This document shows positions 9,299 through 17,200 of a stretch of DNA of 64,000 nucleotides, one piece after another. A model generated the notes under the pieces. It was not told the origin of the DNA, searched no databases, and was given only the letters and a program-made list of their open reading frames with translations. The position numbers and the translations under genes were made by a program. This DNA is from Lysinibacillus agricola (lineage in GTDB: Bacteria > Bacillota > Bacilli > Bacillales_A > Planococcaceae): NCBI RefSeq assembly GCF_016638705.1, contig NZ_CP067341.1:2235501-2299500 (forward strand), given 5' to 3'. Each line of letters starts with the position of its first letter. The first letter of the stretch is position 1.

Positions 9299-9652
9299 TT
9301 AAGCTATTTGCTGTAAATGAGTTTTAGTAAAGGCTTCATCATATTTTAATCCGTAGCCTAATGCACGATCTAAAAATATATGAGCTAGCCAAATAATAGA
9401 GGCCATGAGTAGCGGTGTCGATACAGTGACAAAGCCTATAATCAAGAGAATGGCTGGTAGGACTAAACTATGGCCAATATTGTAAAATAGCGCGCCGACT
9501 TTAGTGTTTACAATGTATCCTACCATGCTTATATCAGGTAGTAATAAAAACAATACAAAATAGAGGAACGAAAATTCAAAATGCCAGTAGAAAAATATAC
9601 TTACTAAAAATGCTATTAAATATTCCAATGAGATAATTTTACGTAGTTTCAT
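9299..9652 (-). CDS. DUF4260 family membrane protein
   Basis: 117 residues, about four membrane spans, with the family hallmark WLAHIFLDRALGYGLKYDEAF near the C-terminus and an internal GHSLVLPAIL. The ATG at 9652 lies inside the end of the MerR gene (14-nt overlap), so translation is probably coupled. Its own ribosome site AGGAAGG lies within merR. Function unknown; as the only partner of a MerR regulator it is the likely output of the regulated promoter. Confidence 0.8.
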   Translation of the reverse strand: MKLRKIISLEYLIAFLVSIFFYWHFEFSFLYFVLFLLLPDISMVGYIVNTKVGALFYNIGHSLVLPAILLIIGFVTVSTPLLMASIIWLAHIFLDRALGYGLKYDEAFTKTHLQQIA

Positions 9653-10079
9653 GATGACCACGACCTTCCTGTAATTGGTTATACATATCCTCGATAAGTG
9701 AACCGATGACCATTTTATTTTCCGCATATTTTCCTTCAGCCATTAATGTTTGAGCGAGCTGTAAGGATTTGAGTGCCTGTTGATAAAAAAGTAACTGCTG
9801 CTCAATGTGAGTGATCTTTCCAGAGAATAGCTGTACCGTTGCTTGATTGCAGGAATCTGAAACAGGCTTTTGCTCAAGTGTAAGAAGTTGTTTGATTTCT
9901 TGTAATGTAAAGCCGAGCTGTCTTAATACTAAAATAAATTTAATTGTATGTTCACAAGTGACATCGTACACGCGATAGCCATTGTCCCGTTTATTTGGAT
10001 GTAGTAATCCTTCTTTTTCATAGTAACGCACGGTATCAGTAGATAAATTATACTTAACTGCAAACTGTTTGATTTGCAT
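9639..10079 (-). CDS. MerR family transcriptional regulator
   Basis: 146 residues. The N-terminal winged helix matches MerR proteins (FAVKYNLSTDTVRYYEKEGL, then NGYRVYD and the LRQLGFTLQEIKQLL segment), followed by a coiled coil of about 30 residues. The effector domain is short, with no obvious Cys pair for metal binding beyond one Cys near residue 80 (DSCNQA), so the effector could be organic. The start ATG follows AGGAGGTG. It is the first gene of a two-gene operon with DUF4260, under a 19-bp-spacer promoter just upstream. Confidence 0.92.
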   Translation of the reverse strand: MQIKQFAVKYNLSTDTVRYYEKEGLLHPNKRDNGYRVYDVTCEHTIKFILVLRQLGFTLQEIKQLLTLEQKPVSDSCNQATVQLFSGKITHIEQQLLFYQQALKSLQLAQTLMAEGKYAENKMVIGSLIEDMYNQLQEGRGHHETT

Positions 10080-10098
10080 ATGAACACCTCCTGAATTT

Positions 10099-10129
10099 AT
10101 CCTAACATTGGAGTATGCTCCAAGGTCAA
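10099..10129 (-). promoter_or_regulatory. MerR-type promoter/operator of the merR-DUF4260 operon
   Basis: On the minus strand, -35 TTGACC (10124-10129) and -10 TAGGAT (10099-10104) are separated by 19 bp, the overlong spacer typical of MerR-activated promoters. The spacer holds the perfect inverted repeat TTGGAG-CATA-CTCCAA (10108-10123). It lies 20 bp upstream of the merR start, so autoregulation by DNA distortion is very likely. Confidence 0.9.
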
Positions 10130-10159
10130 TACAATTTATTGATATTTTTTGAAATTAAG

Positions 10160-10188
10160 TGAAACGGTCATTTAATGGCAGTCGTTAA
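10160..10188 (+). promoter_or_regulatory. ECF-type autoregulatory promoter (first sigma module)
   Basis: TGAAAC (10160-10165), a 17-bp spacer, then CGTTAA (10183-10188). This matches the -35 AAC / -10 CGT pattern of ECF sigma promoters. It aligns base for base over about 37 bp with the promoter of the second ECF module at 13340-13368. Confidence 0.75.
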
Positions 10189-10213
10189 TAGTATAAGAGG
10201 GGGAGGTGACGGC

Positions 10214-10709
10214 ATGCATGAAAAAATGATAGATGAACATGCAGAGCATTTATTGCGTCTCGCTTATTTTTACGTGAAAAATAGACATGCAGCAGAGGAT
10301 ATTGTGCAGGAGGTTTTTATAAAATTTTCTCAACCTAATTATGAGGAACGTGGACAGCTACGTGCTTATTTATCTACGTTAACGATTAATAAAAGCAAGG
10401 ATTATTTAAAAAGCTGGCATTATAAAAAATGATTTTACAAGAAAAATATTTCCGGTGAAGGCTAACAAACAGCGTGATGAACTGATTGAAGCGAAGGAAA
10501 GATCGCATATCGGAGCAGCTATTCTAAAGCTTCCACTAACATATAGAGAGCCAATCATCCTTTACTATTATGAAGAGATGAAGATTGCCGAAATAGCACA
10601 GGTTCTAGGTATTGTAGAAAACACTGTTAAAACAAGGCTGAGAAGGGCAAGAGAAATCCTAAAGTCTGATCTAAAGCAGGAGGAATGGGAGGTGCTTGGA
10701 CATGAATGA
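10214..10709 (+). pseudogene. ECF sigma factor gene, frameshifted
   Basis: The first part (10214-10432) encodes sigma region 2 (HLLRLAYFYVKNRHAAEDIVQEVF) and stops at TGA after SWHYKK. The region 4 part (to 10709: LPLTYREPIILYYYEEMK, then NTVKTRLRRAREILK) is in another frame. The frames join at a run of six A (10424-10429); one A fewer gives a continuous protein of about 165 residues like the intact paralogue at 13396-13911. GGGGGAGGTGA precedes the ATG. The 3' end overlaps the anti-sigma start by 8 nt. It could be true decay, phase variation at the A run, or a sequence error. Confidence 0.88.
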
Positions 10710-11298
10710 ATGGCAAAAAGAATTGGTGAAAGTAGCAGGGGATATGGAAGAGAGTAAGGAGTGTGTCAAAAAACGTGTCTTACAGCAGCAAGATGTCAAA
10801 CCCAAAAAGCCCATTCGTTTCGCGTTTTTAACAGTAATTGTGACGTTATGCTTAGTAGAATTTGTCATGGTGTAGCTACTGAATAAGGAAACGAAACAAT
10901 CGGCAAACTTGTTTAACGATACACAGCTTGCTCATTTTGAAAATATTATGCGTATCCATTGGCGCGAACAAGACGAGGAATTTTATACAAAAGAGGCATT
11001 TGAACGCTACAAGAAGGTAGTTGCTATTGATTATTATGCGAAGTCACTTGATCTTCATTATTCTGAGGCAGAGCTAAAGGCTGTGAGGAAGGAGCACTAT
11101 GATGAGCTTGCCATGCTACAACAATCACCTGAATATGCGGTTCTTTTTAAAGAGAAAGGATTCAAAAAATATTTTAAGACGTATATTGAGCCGCTGTTAC
11201 CGATGTATGCAGCTAAAAAAAAGCTTGGTATCTTTTATCTAGAAAAATATCCAACTTTTCCAAACGGTTTGGTACAAGAAATTCGACTCATCCTGTGA
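10702..11298 (+). pseudogene. Anti-sigma factor-like gene with internal stop
   Basis: Begins MNEWQKELVKVAGDMEE, overlapping the sigma gene. It has one membrane segment (about 36-56: FAFLTVIVTLCLVEFVMV) and then an in-frame TAG at 10873-10875. The same frame stays open for a further 140 codons to 11298 and reads like normal protein (FENIMRIHWREQDEEFYTKE). The layout (cytoplasmic N-terminus, one span, outer domain) and overlap with the sigma gene suggest an anti-sigma factor. Both genes of this module are therefore broken, which makes real inactivation more likely than chance error. Confidence 0.75.
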
Positions 11299-11435
11299 TG
11301 AGGAACCGTTGATTTTCGCGGAGAGTGGTGACTCCTGCGGGATTAGCTTGCGCTGAAAGCCCCGCAGGAACGTAGTGACAAGGAGATTGAAGCCAAGCCC
11401 GCGAAAAGCGCCAACTCGGAGTGAAAACCAACCTT
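11296..11435. repeat. Family 3 GC-rich intergenic repeat
   Basis: About 140 bp much richer in G+C than its surroundings, with GTTGATTTTCGC and GCGAAAAGCGCCAAC near the ends and GACTCCTGCGGGA / CCCCGCAGGAA as an inner inverted pair. Sequences of this kind are common in Bacillaceae intergenic DNA (general knowledge). A shorter relative is at 55740-55802. It touches the end of the broken anti-sigma gene. Confidence 0.65.
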
Positions 11436-11483
11436 TGATTATGGATACGCATTAATTTATATTTATTTTTTGTCGACAAATTG

Positions 11484-11514
11484 CAAGTCTCTTTCAAGAA
11501 GAGGCTTGTTTTTT
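11484..11514 (+). terminator. Terminator after the first ECF module
   Basis: CAAGTCTCTT and AAGAGGCTTG form a stem with a short TTCA-type loop, followed by TTTTTT. Confidence 0.75.
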
Positions 11515-11726
11515 ATATGTAAGGAAATTATAGTTTTTGTACTGATATAAATATAATGAGTCGTTTTAAGAAAATGTTACAAGTTTTCTAGGAATAAATA
11601 ATCATCTAATGTTAATTTTAGGTTAATTTACTCATTAATTTGAAAATAAATGATTCCGAAGAATTGTAATATTTTACACATGAAGATAGTATTAAAGAAG
11701 TAGGGGTTAATATGAGGAGGGGCGGT

Positions 11727-13175
11727 ATGAACACACAAGAATTTGACGAATTATGGATTACGCTAAATGAATTATATAATGCGAATCGCTATTTAGAATA
11801 TATAGAATTAAGTAGTGCCGCAATTGAAAGTGCCATTGCACTTGGTATGTATAATAAAGCAATCCTGTTATTACGTTATCGCTGTGCAAGCTATTTTCAA
11901 ACAGGTGATTTGCAAGTTTCCATTAGTGTGCTTGAGCAATATCGTGAATTAACCTTTCAATATGGCGATGATATCGATTTAATCCATCATTATATTTTAG
12001 CCTCCATCTATTGGGGGACATTTGGTCATTTAAAGAAATCTGAAGAGTTTATGATCAAGGGACTAAAGATTGCTGAGCGTATTCAACATGTAGAAAGTAT
12101 GGGGAAAATTTATAATAATTTAAGTGATTTAGAAAACTCCTTAGGAAATTATCAAAAGGCGAAGGAATTTGCATTAAAGAGCCTATACTATGCCAATGCT
12201 TTTGAGACGAAGCATGACAATCCTTATACAGGAATTATCCATCCCAAAATAAACTTAGCTGTTGCGCAAATTTGGCTGGAAGAATTTGATGAAGCATATG
12301 AAATATTGCAGGAGCTGCTGGTGACGATTCAGAACCCGCCTTATTCCAAGGTGCAATTGGAGGTTATGAATGCCTATGCTCTGCTTAATGAAAAACAGGG
12401 AAGCGTTGGCGAGGCCATTGATTTATATCAAAAGGCGAAGCACTATGCCTTACAAAATAATGATTTATCTTTGCTTCAAACCATTTACAATTCTTTAGTA
12501 AAGCTTATAGAAGAGCAGGGTAATAAAATTGTGTTGTGCTCGATACAGAAGGAATATATTAACATTTTACTAGAAATACAAAGGGAAAATTATACACATG
12601 TGTTATTTGAGATGGAGTACAATGACCAGAAGAAGCAATTTGAAAAAACTTCTTATATTGATCCATTAACGAATATTTATAATCGTCGTTATTTTGATGA
12701 GAATGCAGAGAAAATGGTGGAGAAAGCTTCATCAGAAAATCAGCAATTAGCATTAATGATGATTGATTTAGATCATTTTAAAGAAATTAATGATACAAAC
12801 GGTCATTTATTTGGGGATGATGCTTTGACGATTACTGCTACTACATTAAAAGACTATTTTCAACCGTTTGAGTCGATTGTCGCTCGTTTTGGCGGAGATG
12901 AGTTTATTGTTCTTAGTCAATTAAGGGAAGGCGAATCTGTTCAATCAATGACGGAAAACCTCTATCAAACATTAACTGCTCTATCCTTAACAATCAATGA
13001 TGAGGCCGTTCAATTAGAATTTAGTATTGGGGTAAGTACAAATAAACAAGGCCAGATTACCGAAGTCGAAGAACTGATCCATAGTGCGGACACAGCACTA
13101 TATACGTCAAAGCGCAATGGCCGAAACCAAATCACAGTCTTTAACCAATATAGTGATGTGGGAAATAGTAAATAA
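11727..13175 (+). CDS. TPR-repeat diguanylate cyclase (GGDEF)
   Basis: 482 residues. Residues about 1-280 are helical TPR-like repeats (for example MGKIYNNLSDLENSLGNYQK) and residues about 310-475 form a GGDEF domain. The signature GGDEF is at 389-393, preceded by DLDHFKEINDTNGHLFGDD, so it should make c-di-GMP from GTP. The RxxD inhibitory site usually a few residues before GGDEF is not present. No signal peptide or membrane span: cytoplasmic. The ATG at 11712 is in frame, but GAGGAGGGG precedes the ATG at 11727. Monocistronic, ends at a terminator. Confidence 0.93.
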   Translation: MNTQEFDELWITLNELYNANRYLEYIELSSAAIESAIALGMYNKAILLLRYRCASYFQTGDLQVSISVLEQYRELTFQYGDDIDLIHHYILASIYWGTFGHLKKSEEFMIKGLKIAERIQHVESMGKIYNNLSDLENSLGNYQKAKEFALKSLYYANAFETKHDNPYTGIIHPKINLAVAQIWLEEFDEAYEILQELLVTIQNPPYSKVQLEVMNAYALLNEKQGSVGEAIDLYQKAKHYALQNNDLSLLQTIYNSLVKLIEEQGNKIVLCSIQKEYINILLEIQRENYTHVLFEMEYNDQKKQFEKTSYIDPLTNIYNRRYFDENAEKMVEKASSENQQLALMMIDLDHFKEINDTNGHLFGDDALTITATTLKDYFQPFESIVARFGGDEFIVLSQLREGESVQSMTENLYQTLTALSLTINDEAVQLEFSIGVSTNKQGQITEVEELIHSADTALYTSKRNGRNQITVFNQYSDVGNSK

Positions 13176-13182
13176 TTTAGCG

Positions 13183-13218
13183 AAAGAGGCATCCAGAAAA
13201 AAATGGGGGTGTCTCTTT
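13183..13218 (+). terminator. Terminator of the GGDEF gene
   Basis: AAAGAGGCATCC pairs imperfectly with GGGGTGTCTCTTT around an A-rich loop. Confidence 0.75.
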
Positions 13219-13339
13219 ATATAGTTGGTCTTACCGTCATCGGCATTTGATAATCAATCATAGAGAGTCTGCTTCATTTCAACGAATTTAACGTTGGAGT
13301 TTTGCAGATTCTTTTCATTAAAAATTATTTTTGAAAAAG

Positions 13340-13368
13340 TGAATCGGAAATGAAGTGGCGTCCGTCAG
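13340..13368 (+). promoter_or_regulatory. ECF-type autoregulatory promoter (second sigma module)
   Basis: TGAATC (13340-13345), a 17-bp spacer, then CGTCAG (13363-13368), 27 bp before the sigma start. The 37 bp from GTGAATCGG to TAGTTTA align with the promoter of the first module at 10159-10195 without gaps. Confidence 0.75.
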
Positions 13369-13395
13369 TAGTTTAGAAAGAAGGTGAGGACAACG

Positions 13396-13911
13396 ATGGA
13401 TATCGAAAAAATTATTGCAGAGCACGGTGACTATTTGCTAAAGGTTGCTTATTTATATGTGAAAAATGAAGCAACGGCTGAGGACATTGTGCAAGATGTG
13501 TTTATCGCCTTTTATCAAAAGCAAGAGCAATTTCGGCAAGAATCATCATTACGTACATATTTAGTGAAAATGACGGTCAATCGAAGCCATGATTATTTGC
13601 GTAGCTGGAAAAGTAAACGATTGACACTCTTTGAAAAAATAACAGGGCGTACGACAGCCGTCACGCCTGAAAAAGAATTTCTTGCTAAGTCCACAAAACG
13701 AGAGCTAGTAGAAGCTCTGTTTACATTATCTGTGGCATACAGAGAAGTACTGATTCTCTATTATTTTGAGGATATGACGACAGTGGAAATCGCACAGCTA
13801 GTATGTTGTCCAGAAGCGACGGTACGGACAAGATTACAGCGGGCTAGAAAGCAACTTGCAACAGCAATCGGTGATTATGATTGGGAGGTGTTACGCCATG
13901 AATCAATTTAA
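13396..13911 (+). CDS. ECF (sigma-70 family) RNA polymerase sigma factor
   Basis: 171 residues. Region 2 (about 10-75: YLLKVAYLYVKNEATAEDIV, then RTYLVKMTVNRSHDYLRSW) and region 4 (about 110-165: LSVAYREVLILYYFEDMTT, TVRTRLQRARKQL) are complete. A GTG at 13384 is in frame, but GAAGGTGAGG lies between it and the ATG at 13396. The 3' end overlaps the anti-sigma gene by 14 nt. It is a close paralogue of the broken sigma gene at 10214-10709. Confidence 0.95.
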   Translation: MDIEKIIAEHGDYLLKVAYLYVKNEATAEDIVQDVFIAFYQKQEQFRQESSLRTYLVKMTVNRSHDYLRSWKSKRLTLFEKITGRTTAVTPEKEFLAKSTKRELVEALFTLSVAYREVLILYYFEDMTTVEIAQLVCCPEATVRTRLQRARKQLATAIGDYDWEVLRHESI

Positions 13912-14560
13912 AGAAGATGTGCTAAAAGAACTTCGAGATGTAAAGCTAACAGATGAGAAAAAACAGGCAATTGCCCAGAAAACTCGTAGTAAAACTAAAC
14001 AAAGAAGAAGTAGTCCATGGCAATATCGTGTGGTGCTTGCGACGTTTACGCTTTTTGTCATTGGTTTTAGTTATTTATTATTACAAAATAAAAATTCAGG
14101 AAGTCATCAAGCAGCTAGTTTACAGCAAGAAGGGGATACATGGAGCCTATGGACAATTTTGCAATACGATTTAGTAAAAGGTATATTGATTTTTAGCTTT
14201 ATGGTGGGGCTTGCTTTTTTTGTTAAATGGGTGTTATTAAAGAAAGGATATGGCCTACCAGTGTGCATTGAGTGTGGCGAAACTTGGTCAGAAAAGCAAG
14301 CGCGAAGAATGTACCGGAAAAATGGACAACTAGAATGTCCTTATTGTGGGAAAAAACAATATCGCTCAAAAAAATCAATGAAAATGAGTGGTATTTTAAC
14401 GTTCCCGATTCCATTTATGGCTTTTATGCATATAATCTTTAATAATATTGCAATCGGGACCATTTTCTTTGTAGCGGGTGTTTATATTTTTTATCGTCTA
14501 TTAGCGCCATATGTATTTGATTTACAAGAAGATGATCCTACCAACGATCCGCTTTGGTAA
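13898..14560 (+). CDS. Probable anti-sigma factor with CxxC-x20-CxxC zinc ribbon (TIGR04104-like)
   Basis: 220 residues. The cytoplasmic N-terminus (about 1-45, basic) is followed by a membrane span (about 46-66), a second span (about 93-115), a zinc ribbon with CIEC and CPYC separated by exactly 20 residues, and two more spans before an acidic tail. The cysteine spacing is that of the cxxc_20_cxxc (TIGR04104) family. GGAGGTG precedes the ATG inside the sigma gene, so translation is coupled. The genetic position suggests it restrains the ECF sigma factor (inference). Confidence 0.8.
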   Translation: MNQFKEDVLKELRDVKLTDEKKQAIAQKTRSKTKQRRSSPWQYRVVLATFTLFVIGFSYLLLQNKNSGSHQAASLQQEGDTWSLWTILQYDLVKGILIFSFMVGLAFFVKWVLLKKGYGLPVCIECGETWSEKQARRMYRKNGQLECPYCGKKQYRSKKSMKMSGILTFPIPFMAFMHIIFNNIAIGTIFFVAGVYIFYRLLAPYVFDLQEDDPTNDPLW

Positions 14561-14566
14561 TTTGTG

Positions 14567-14640
14567 AAGAGAAATTGCTAATTCTTAACGCAAATGGGGA
14601 GGCAATTTAATTTGAAAAAGAGTAGTACATATTAATTCGT
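14567..14640 (+). repeat. Truncated duplicate of the bioY leader and start
   Basis: GAAATTGCTAATTCTTAACGC followed by GGGGAGGCAATTTAATTTG and AAAAAGAGTAGTACATAT nearly matches bioY at 16497-16640 (AGAAATTGCTAGTTC, then TTAACGTACAAAGGGAGGCA and AAAAAAATAGTACATATAAT). The promoter and left operator half are missing in between, and no coding sequence follows. Confidence 0.75.
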
Positions 14641-14730
14641 AGTAACGACTTTTCGAGCTGCAATTATCTCAAAGTGCAGAGGCTCCATAGTTATTCGCTA
14701 TCGGATTCTTTAAATGAATAAACGGTATGA

Positions 14731-14779
14731 AAAGCCCCTCCTAATTACTCGGCTATCGAGCGATTAGGAAGGGCTTTGA
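14731..14779. terminator. Strong terminator hairpin after the second ECF module
   Basis: AAAGCCCCTCCTAAT and ATTAGGAAGGGCTTT pair over about 15 bp with one mismatch; the loop contains a second small hairpin (CTCGGCTATCGAG). It can serve both the sigma module and the DUF2167 gene. Confidence 0.85.
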
Positions 14780-14848
14780 TTATTCTTATTTTTGAAATAA
14801 TTCAATATCCAGGTCCGCGAAACATTGAGCGGTTACTATTCTTGCAAA

Positions 14849-15835
14849 TTAAACTTTCTGCTTGTCAATCTCCTGGTCCTGTGCCGGTTGCTCTGATTGT
14901 GCTGGTTGTTCAGATTGTGTTGGTTGCTCCGATTGTTCTGGCTGTTCAGATTGTGTCGATTGTTCCTCCGACTGCTCTTTCTTCAATCCGGTTTTTTTGC
15001 GAATAAAGCCCCAAATCGCGCCGACGGCCACCACAATTATGATCCCGAACTTCTTTAATAGAGGGATGAGCACAGCAAGCAAGCCCGCTTTTTTGGCAAC
15101 CGCCAGACCCGCGCCTCCAAGAATTAATCCTGTCAAGCCGAATTCAGCTACCTTATCGGTTTTTTTGTCAAAATCCTCATAGCGTTGACCTTGCTTTAAG
15201 TTAAACTGCTTTAGGATCTTGTTGTTAAACACTATACGATCGGCCTGCAAATTCGCCGGATCTGAGACGAGTATCGCTGAGATATAGCCTTGGCGGGATA
15301 GAATTCGCACATTGTAGTTAATAACACCGTTGTTCTGATTATCATGCGCCAATAATGACCACGACAAACTATGTAATTGGTTGTCGTAGAATGGAGCAAC
15401 ATCCCATTTGTCAACGAATAACTGATTTTCAGGGCTTAACTCCTTATTCATTTCTTCCGTACCTTCTTTGTAGCTGTCTAACAAAGCATCAGCATCGATA
15501 TCTGTTTTCTCGTCGTCTTTTATATGTCCAGATTCTTCATATTCGAAATAAACGGCCCAAGTCTGTTTTTCATCTTTTGGGAAAACCACACCGATTTCTG
15601 ACCCGCTCGGTTCCATTCCGCCTTGCTTTAGATACTTTTTCGTATCTTCGGCATTAAGAAAAATAAAATCACTGCCTAACTCCAGTTCCGCTAAATTGGT
15701 CCCCACGTCAACTTTCTGTCCACTACCTTCTACCCAATTCAGCTCTTCTTCGGCGAATGCGGGAACCGCACACATCATCATAATTAAAGTCATAACAGTT
15801 ACTGATTTAAATAGTTTTGCAATCCACGATTTCAA
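14849..15835 (-). CDS. DUF2167 family secreted/membrane protein
   Basis: 328 residues. A signal peptide ending near CAVPAFA (about residue 28) is followed by the DUF2167 domain (LNWVEGSGQKVDVGTNLAEL onward; SWSLLAHDNQNNGVINYNVR). Two hydrophobic segments (about 232-252 and 259-285) anchor it. The C-terminal 45 residues are low-complexity repeats of SEQPxQ type (about 290-325), rich in Glu and Gln. A downstream partner on the same strand is absent; the small gene upstream (15865-16074) is likely co-transcribed. The biochemical role of the family is unknown. Confidence 0.88.
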   Translation of the reverse strand: MKSWIAKLFKSVTVMTLIMMMCAVPAFAEEELNWVEGSGQKVDVGTNLAELELGSDFIFLNAEDTKKYLKQGGMEPSGSEIGVVFPKDEKQTWAVYFEYEESGHIKDDEKTDIDADALLDSYKEGTEEMNKELSPENQLFVDKWDVAPFYDNQLHSLSWSLLAHDNQNNGVINYNVRILSRQGYISAILVSDPANLQADRIVFNNKILKQFNLKQGQRYEDFDKKTDKVAEFGLTGLILGGAGLAVAKKAGLLAVLIPLLKKFGIIIVVAVGAIWGFIRKKTGLKKEQSEEQSTQSEQPEQSEQPTQSEQPAQSEQPAQDQEIDKQKV

Positions 15836-15864
15836 AATAACTTCCTCCCAAAAATCACATGTTT

Positions 15865-16074
15865 TTATGCTGCGAACGACTTGTCCATCTTTTCTTTAAA
15901 TAAATGCATGCATACTAGGACGGCGCCTATACCTGCAAGAGCAATTTCTACAAAGGTTTCGCCTCCGCCAAAAATGTCGTTAAAAACGGTAAATAATTTG
16001 AATTGTAGACCGAATTGCGGCAGTATAAATGCACCTAACCCTAAAATTAAAAATATGATACCAGTACGAAACAA
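15865..16074 (-). CDS. Small two-span membrane protein
   Basis: 69 residues with two hydrophobic segments (about 5-20 and 42-58). It starts with TTG 4 nt after AGGAGG; no ATG alternative exists in the N-terminal part. It lies 29 nt before the DUF2167 gene on the same strand, so both probably share a transcript and act in the membrane. No family recognised. Confidence 0.7.
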   Translation of the reverse strand: MFRTGIIFLILGLGAFILPQFGLQFKLFTVFNDIFGGGETFVEIALAGIGAVLVCMHLFKEKMDKSFAA

Positions 16075-16534
16075 CTTACCTCCTTATAATGGAAAAATAC
16101 TTATGTAGGTTACCATATAAGACAAATTGTTACAATGCGTATTCGTCCAATTGAAAACATGCTGCACAATTTCTGCCGCTTGCTAGCTCACGTTGGAGAC
16201 TGAGATACCCATTCCTCGTTTTCAAGATGTGGGTCTTTTTCCGAACAACTTTTAATCCAAATAGACTAATTATAGTCAAAAAAACAACGTTAATTGCAGA
16301 TTGTTAATGAATTGTACATTCAATATGTATATGCGACTGATTATATTTACGCATTTTTTGATAACCTTTTCATGGAAGTTTTTGGGCTTTATTTGGTTGG
16401 TGTTGTTTTCTTGGTTTATCAAATAACTCCTGGTTTTTTGAATTACAAGCGGACAATCTTATGAATACACCACTTTGGTCATGGCCTTTATGATAAGAAA
16501 TTGCTAGTTCACTATAGCAATTTTTCAAAATAGA
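16075..16534. other. Intergenic region, no gene seen
   Basis: About 450 bp between the leftward DUF2167 unit and the bioY promoter. The inverted pair ACCCATTCCTCG...GATGTGGGT at about 16207-16234 is weak. No open frame with a ribosome site and no riboswitch was found. Confidence 0.5.
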
Positions 16535-16600
16535 TTGACAACAGTTTTCATTTGTTTTATCTTTGTGTTAACTTATTTATACTTTGAGTTAACGTACAAA
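16535..16600 (+). promoter_or_regulatory. bioY promoter with BirA-like operator
   Basis: TTGACA (16535-16540), 17 bp, TATCTT (16558-16563). Directly after lies the inverted repeat TTTGTGTTAAC (16562-16572), 15 bp, GTTAACGTACAAA (16588-16600). GTTAAC half-sites flanked by TTGT/ACAA resemble the biotin repressor BirA operator of Firmicutes. Here the half-site spacing is 1-2 bp shorter than the usual consensus, as I recall it. Its position over the start site fits repression when biotin is plentiful. Confidence 0.75.
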
Positions 16601-16615
16601 GGGAGGCAATTTAGT

Positions 16616-17200
16616 TTGAAAAAAAATAGTACATATAATTATGTGTTAGCGGCATTTGGTGCAGCGATTATTGCTGTTCTTGCACAAGTAACGATTCCGC
16701 TTCCACTTATTCCAATTACAGGACAAACATTAGCAGTAGGCTTAGTTGTAACGATTTTAGGGACAAGAATTGGTACATTATCAGTATTGCTTTATATTTT
16801 GCTTGGTGCAGCAAGTATTCCAGTATTTAGCGGTATGTCAGGTGGAATTGCTATTTTGGTTGGTCCAACGGGTGGCTATATTATTGGTTTCCTAGCTACT
16901 GCAATCATTATGGGCTTATATTTAGATAAATTTGGCATTACGATTTTCAATGCCATCGTTGCGAACCTAATTGGGATGGTTGTGACATTGACGTTTGGAA
17001 CGGCTTGGTTAAAAATCGTTGGAGATTTAACTTGGACAGCTGCATTTATGGGTGGTGCGGCACCATTTATCGTGGTAGGTATTGTGAAAGCTGTACTGGC
17101 AGGATGGATGGGTGTCATTGTTCGTCGTCGCTTAGAACAAGCACATTTAATTTCTTTCAGCGGGGTCCAAACACCCGCTGAACAGAGGAACTCAGTCTAA
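16616..17200 (+). CDS. bioY: Biotin transporter BioY (S component)
   Basis: 194 residues, six hydrophobic segments. It has the BioY hallmarks LPLIPITGQTLAVGL near residue 27 and GPTGGYIIGFL near residue 83. It is the biotin-binding S component of an ECF transporter. A longer in-frame start at 16535 overlaps the promoter; TTG at 16616, 9 nt after GGGAGG, gives the normal N-terminus MKKNSTYNYVLAAFGA. The last 14 or so codons (FSGVQTPAEQRNSV) lie inside a family 2 repeat, which appears to have replaced the native 3' end; the transport core is untouched. Confidence 0.92.
   Translation: MKKNSTYNYVLAAFGAAIIAVLAQVTIPLPLIPITGQTLAVGLVVTILGTRIGTLSVLLYILLGAASIPVFSGMSGGIAILVGPTGGYIIGFLATAIIMGLYLDKFGITIFNAIVANLIGMVVTLTFGTAWLKIVGDLTWTAAFMGGAAPFIVVGIVKAVLAGWMGVIVRRRLEQAHLISFSGVQTPAEQRNSV

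Noticed and set aside
8868..9316. Two overlapping plus-strand ORFs of 120 and 89 codons
   Set aside because: They lie wholly in a family 1 repeat, have repeat-derived composition, and no ribosome site.
14862..15182. Cys-rich plus-strand ORF (repeats of CSDCxG type)
   Set aside because: Antisense shadow of the SEQP repeats of the DUF2167 gene.
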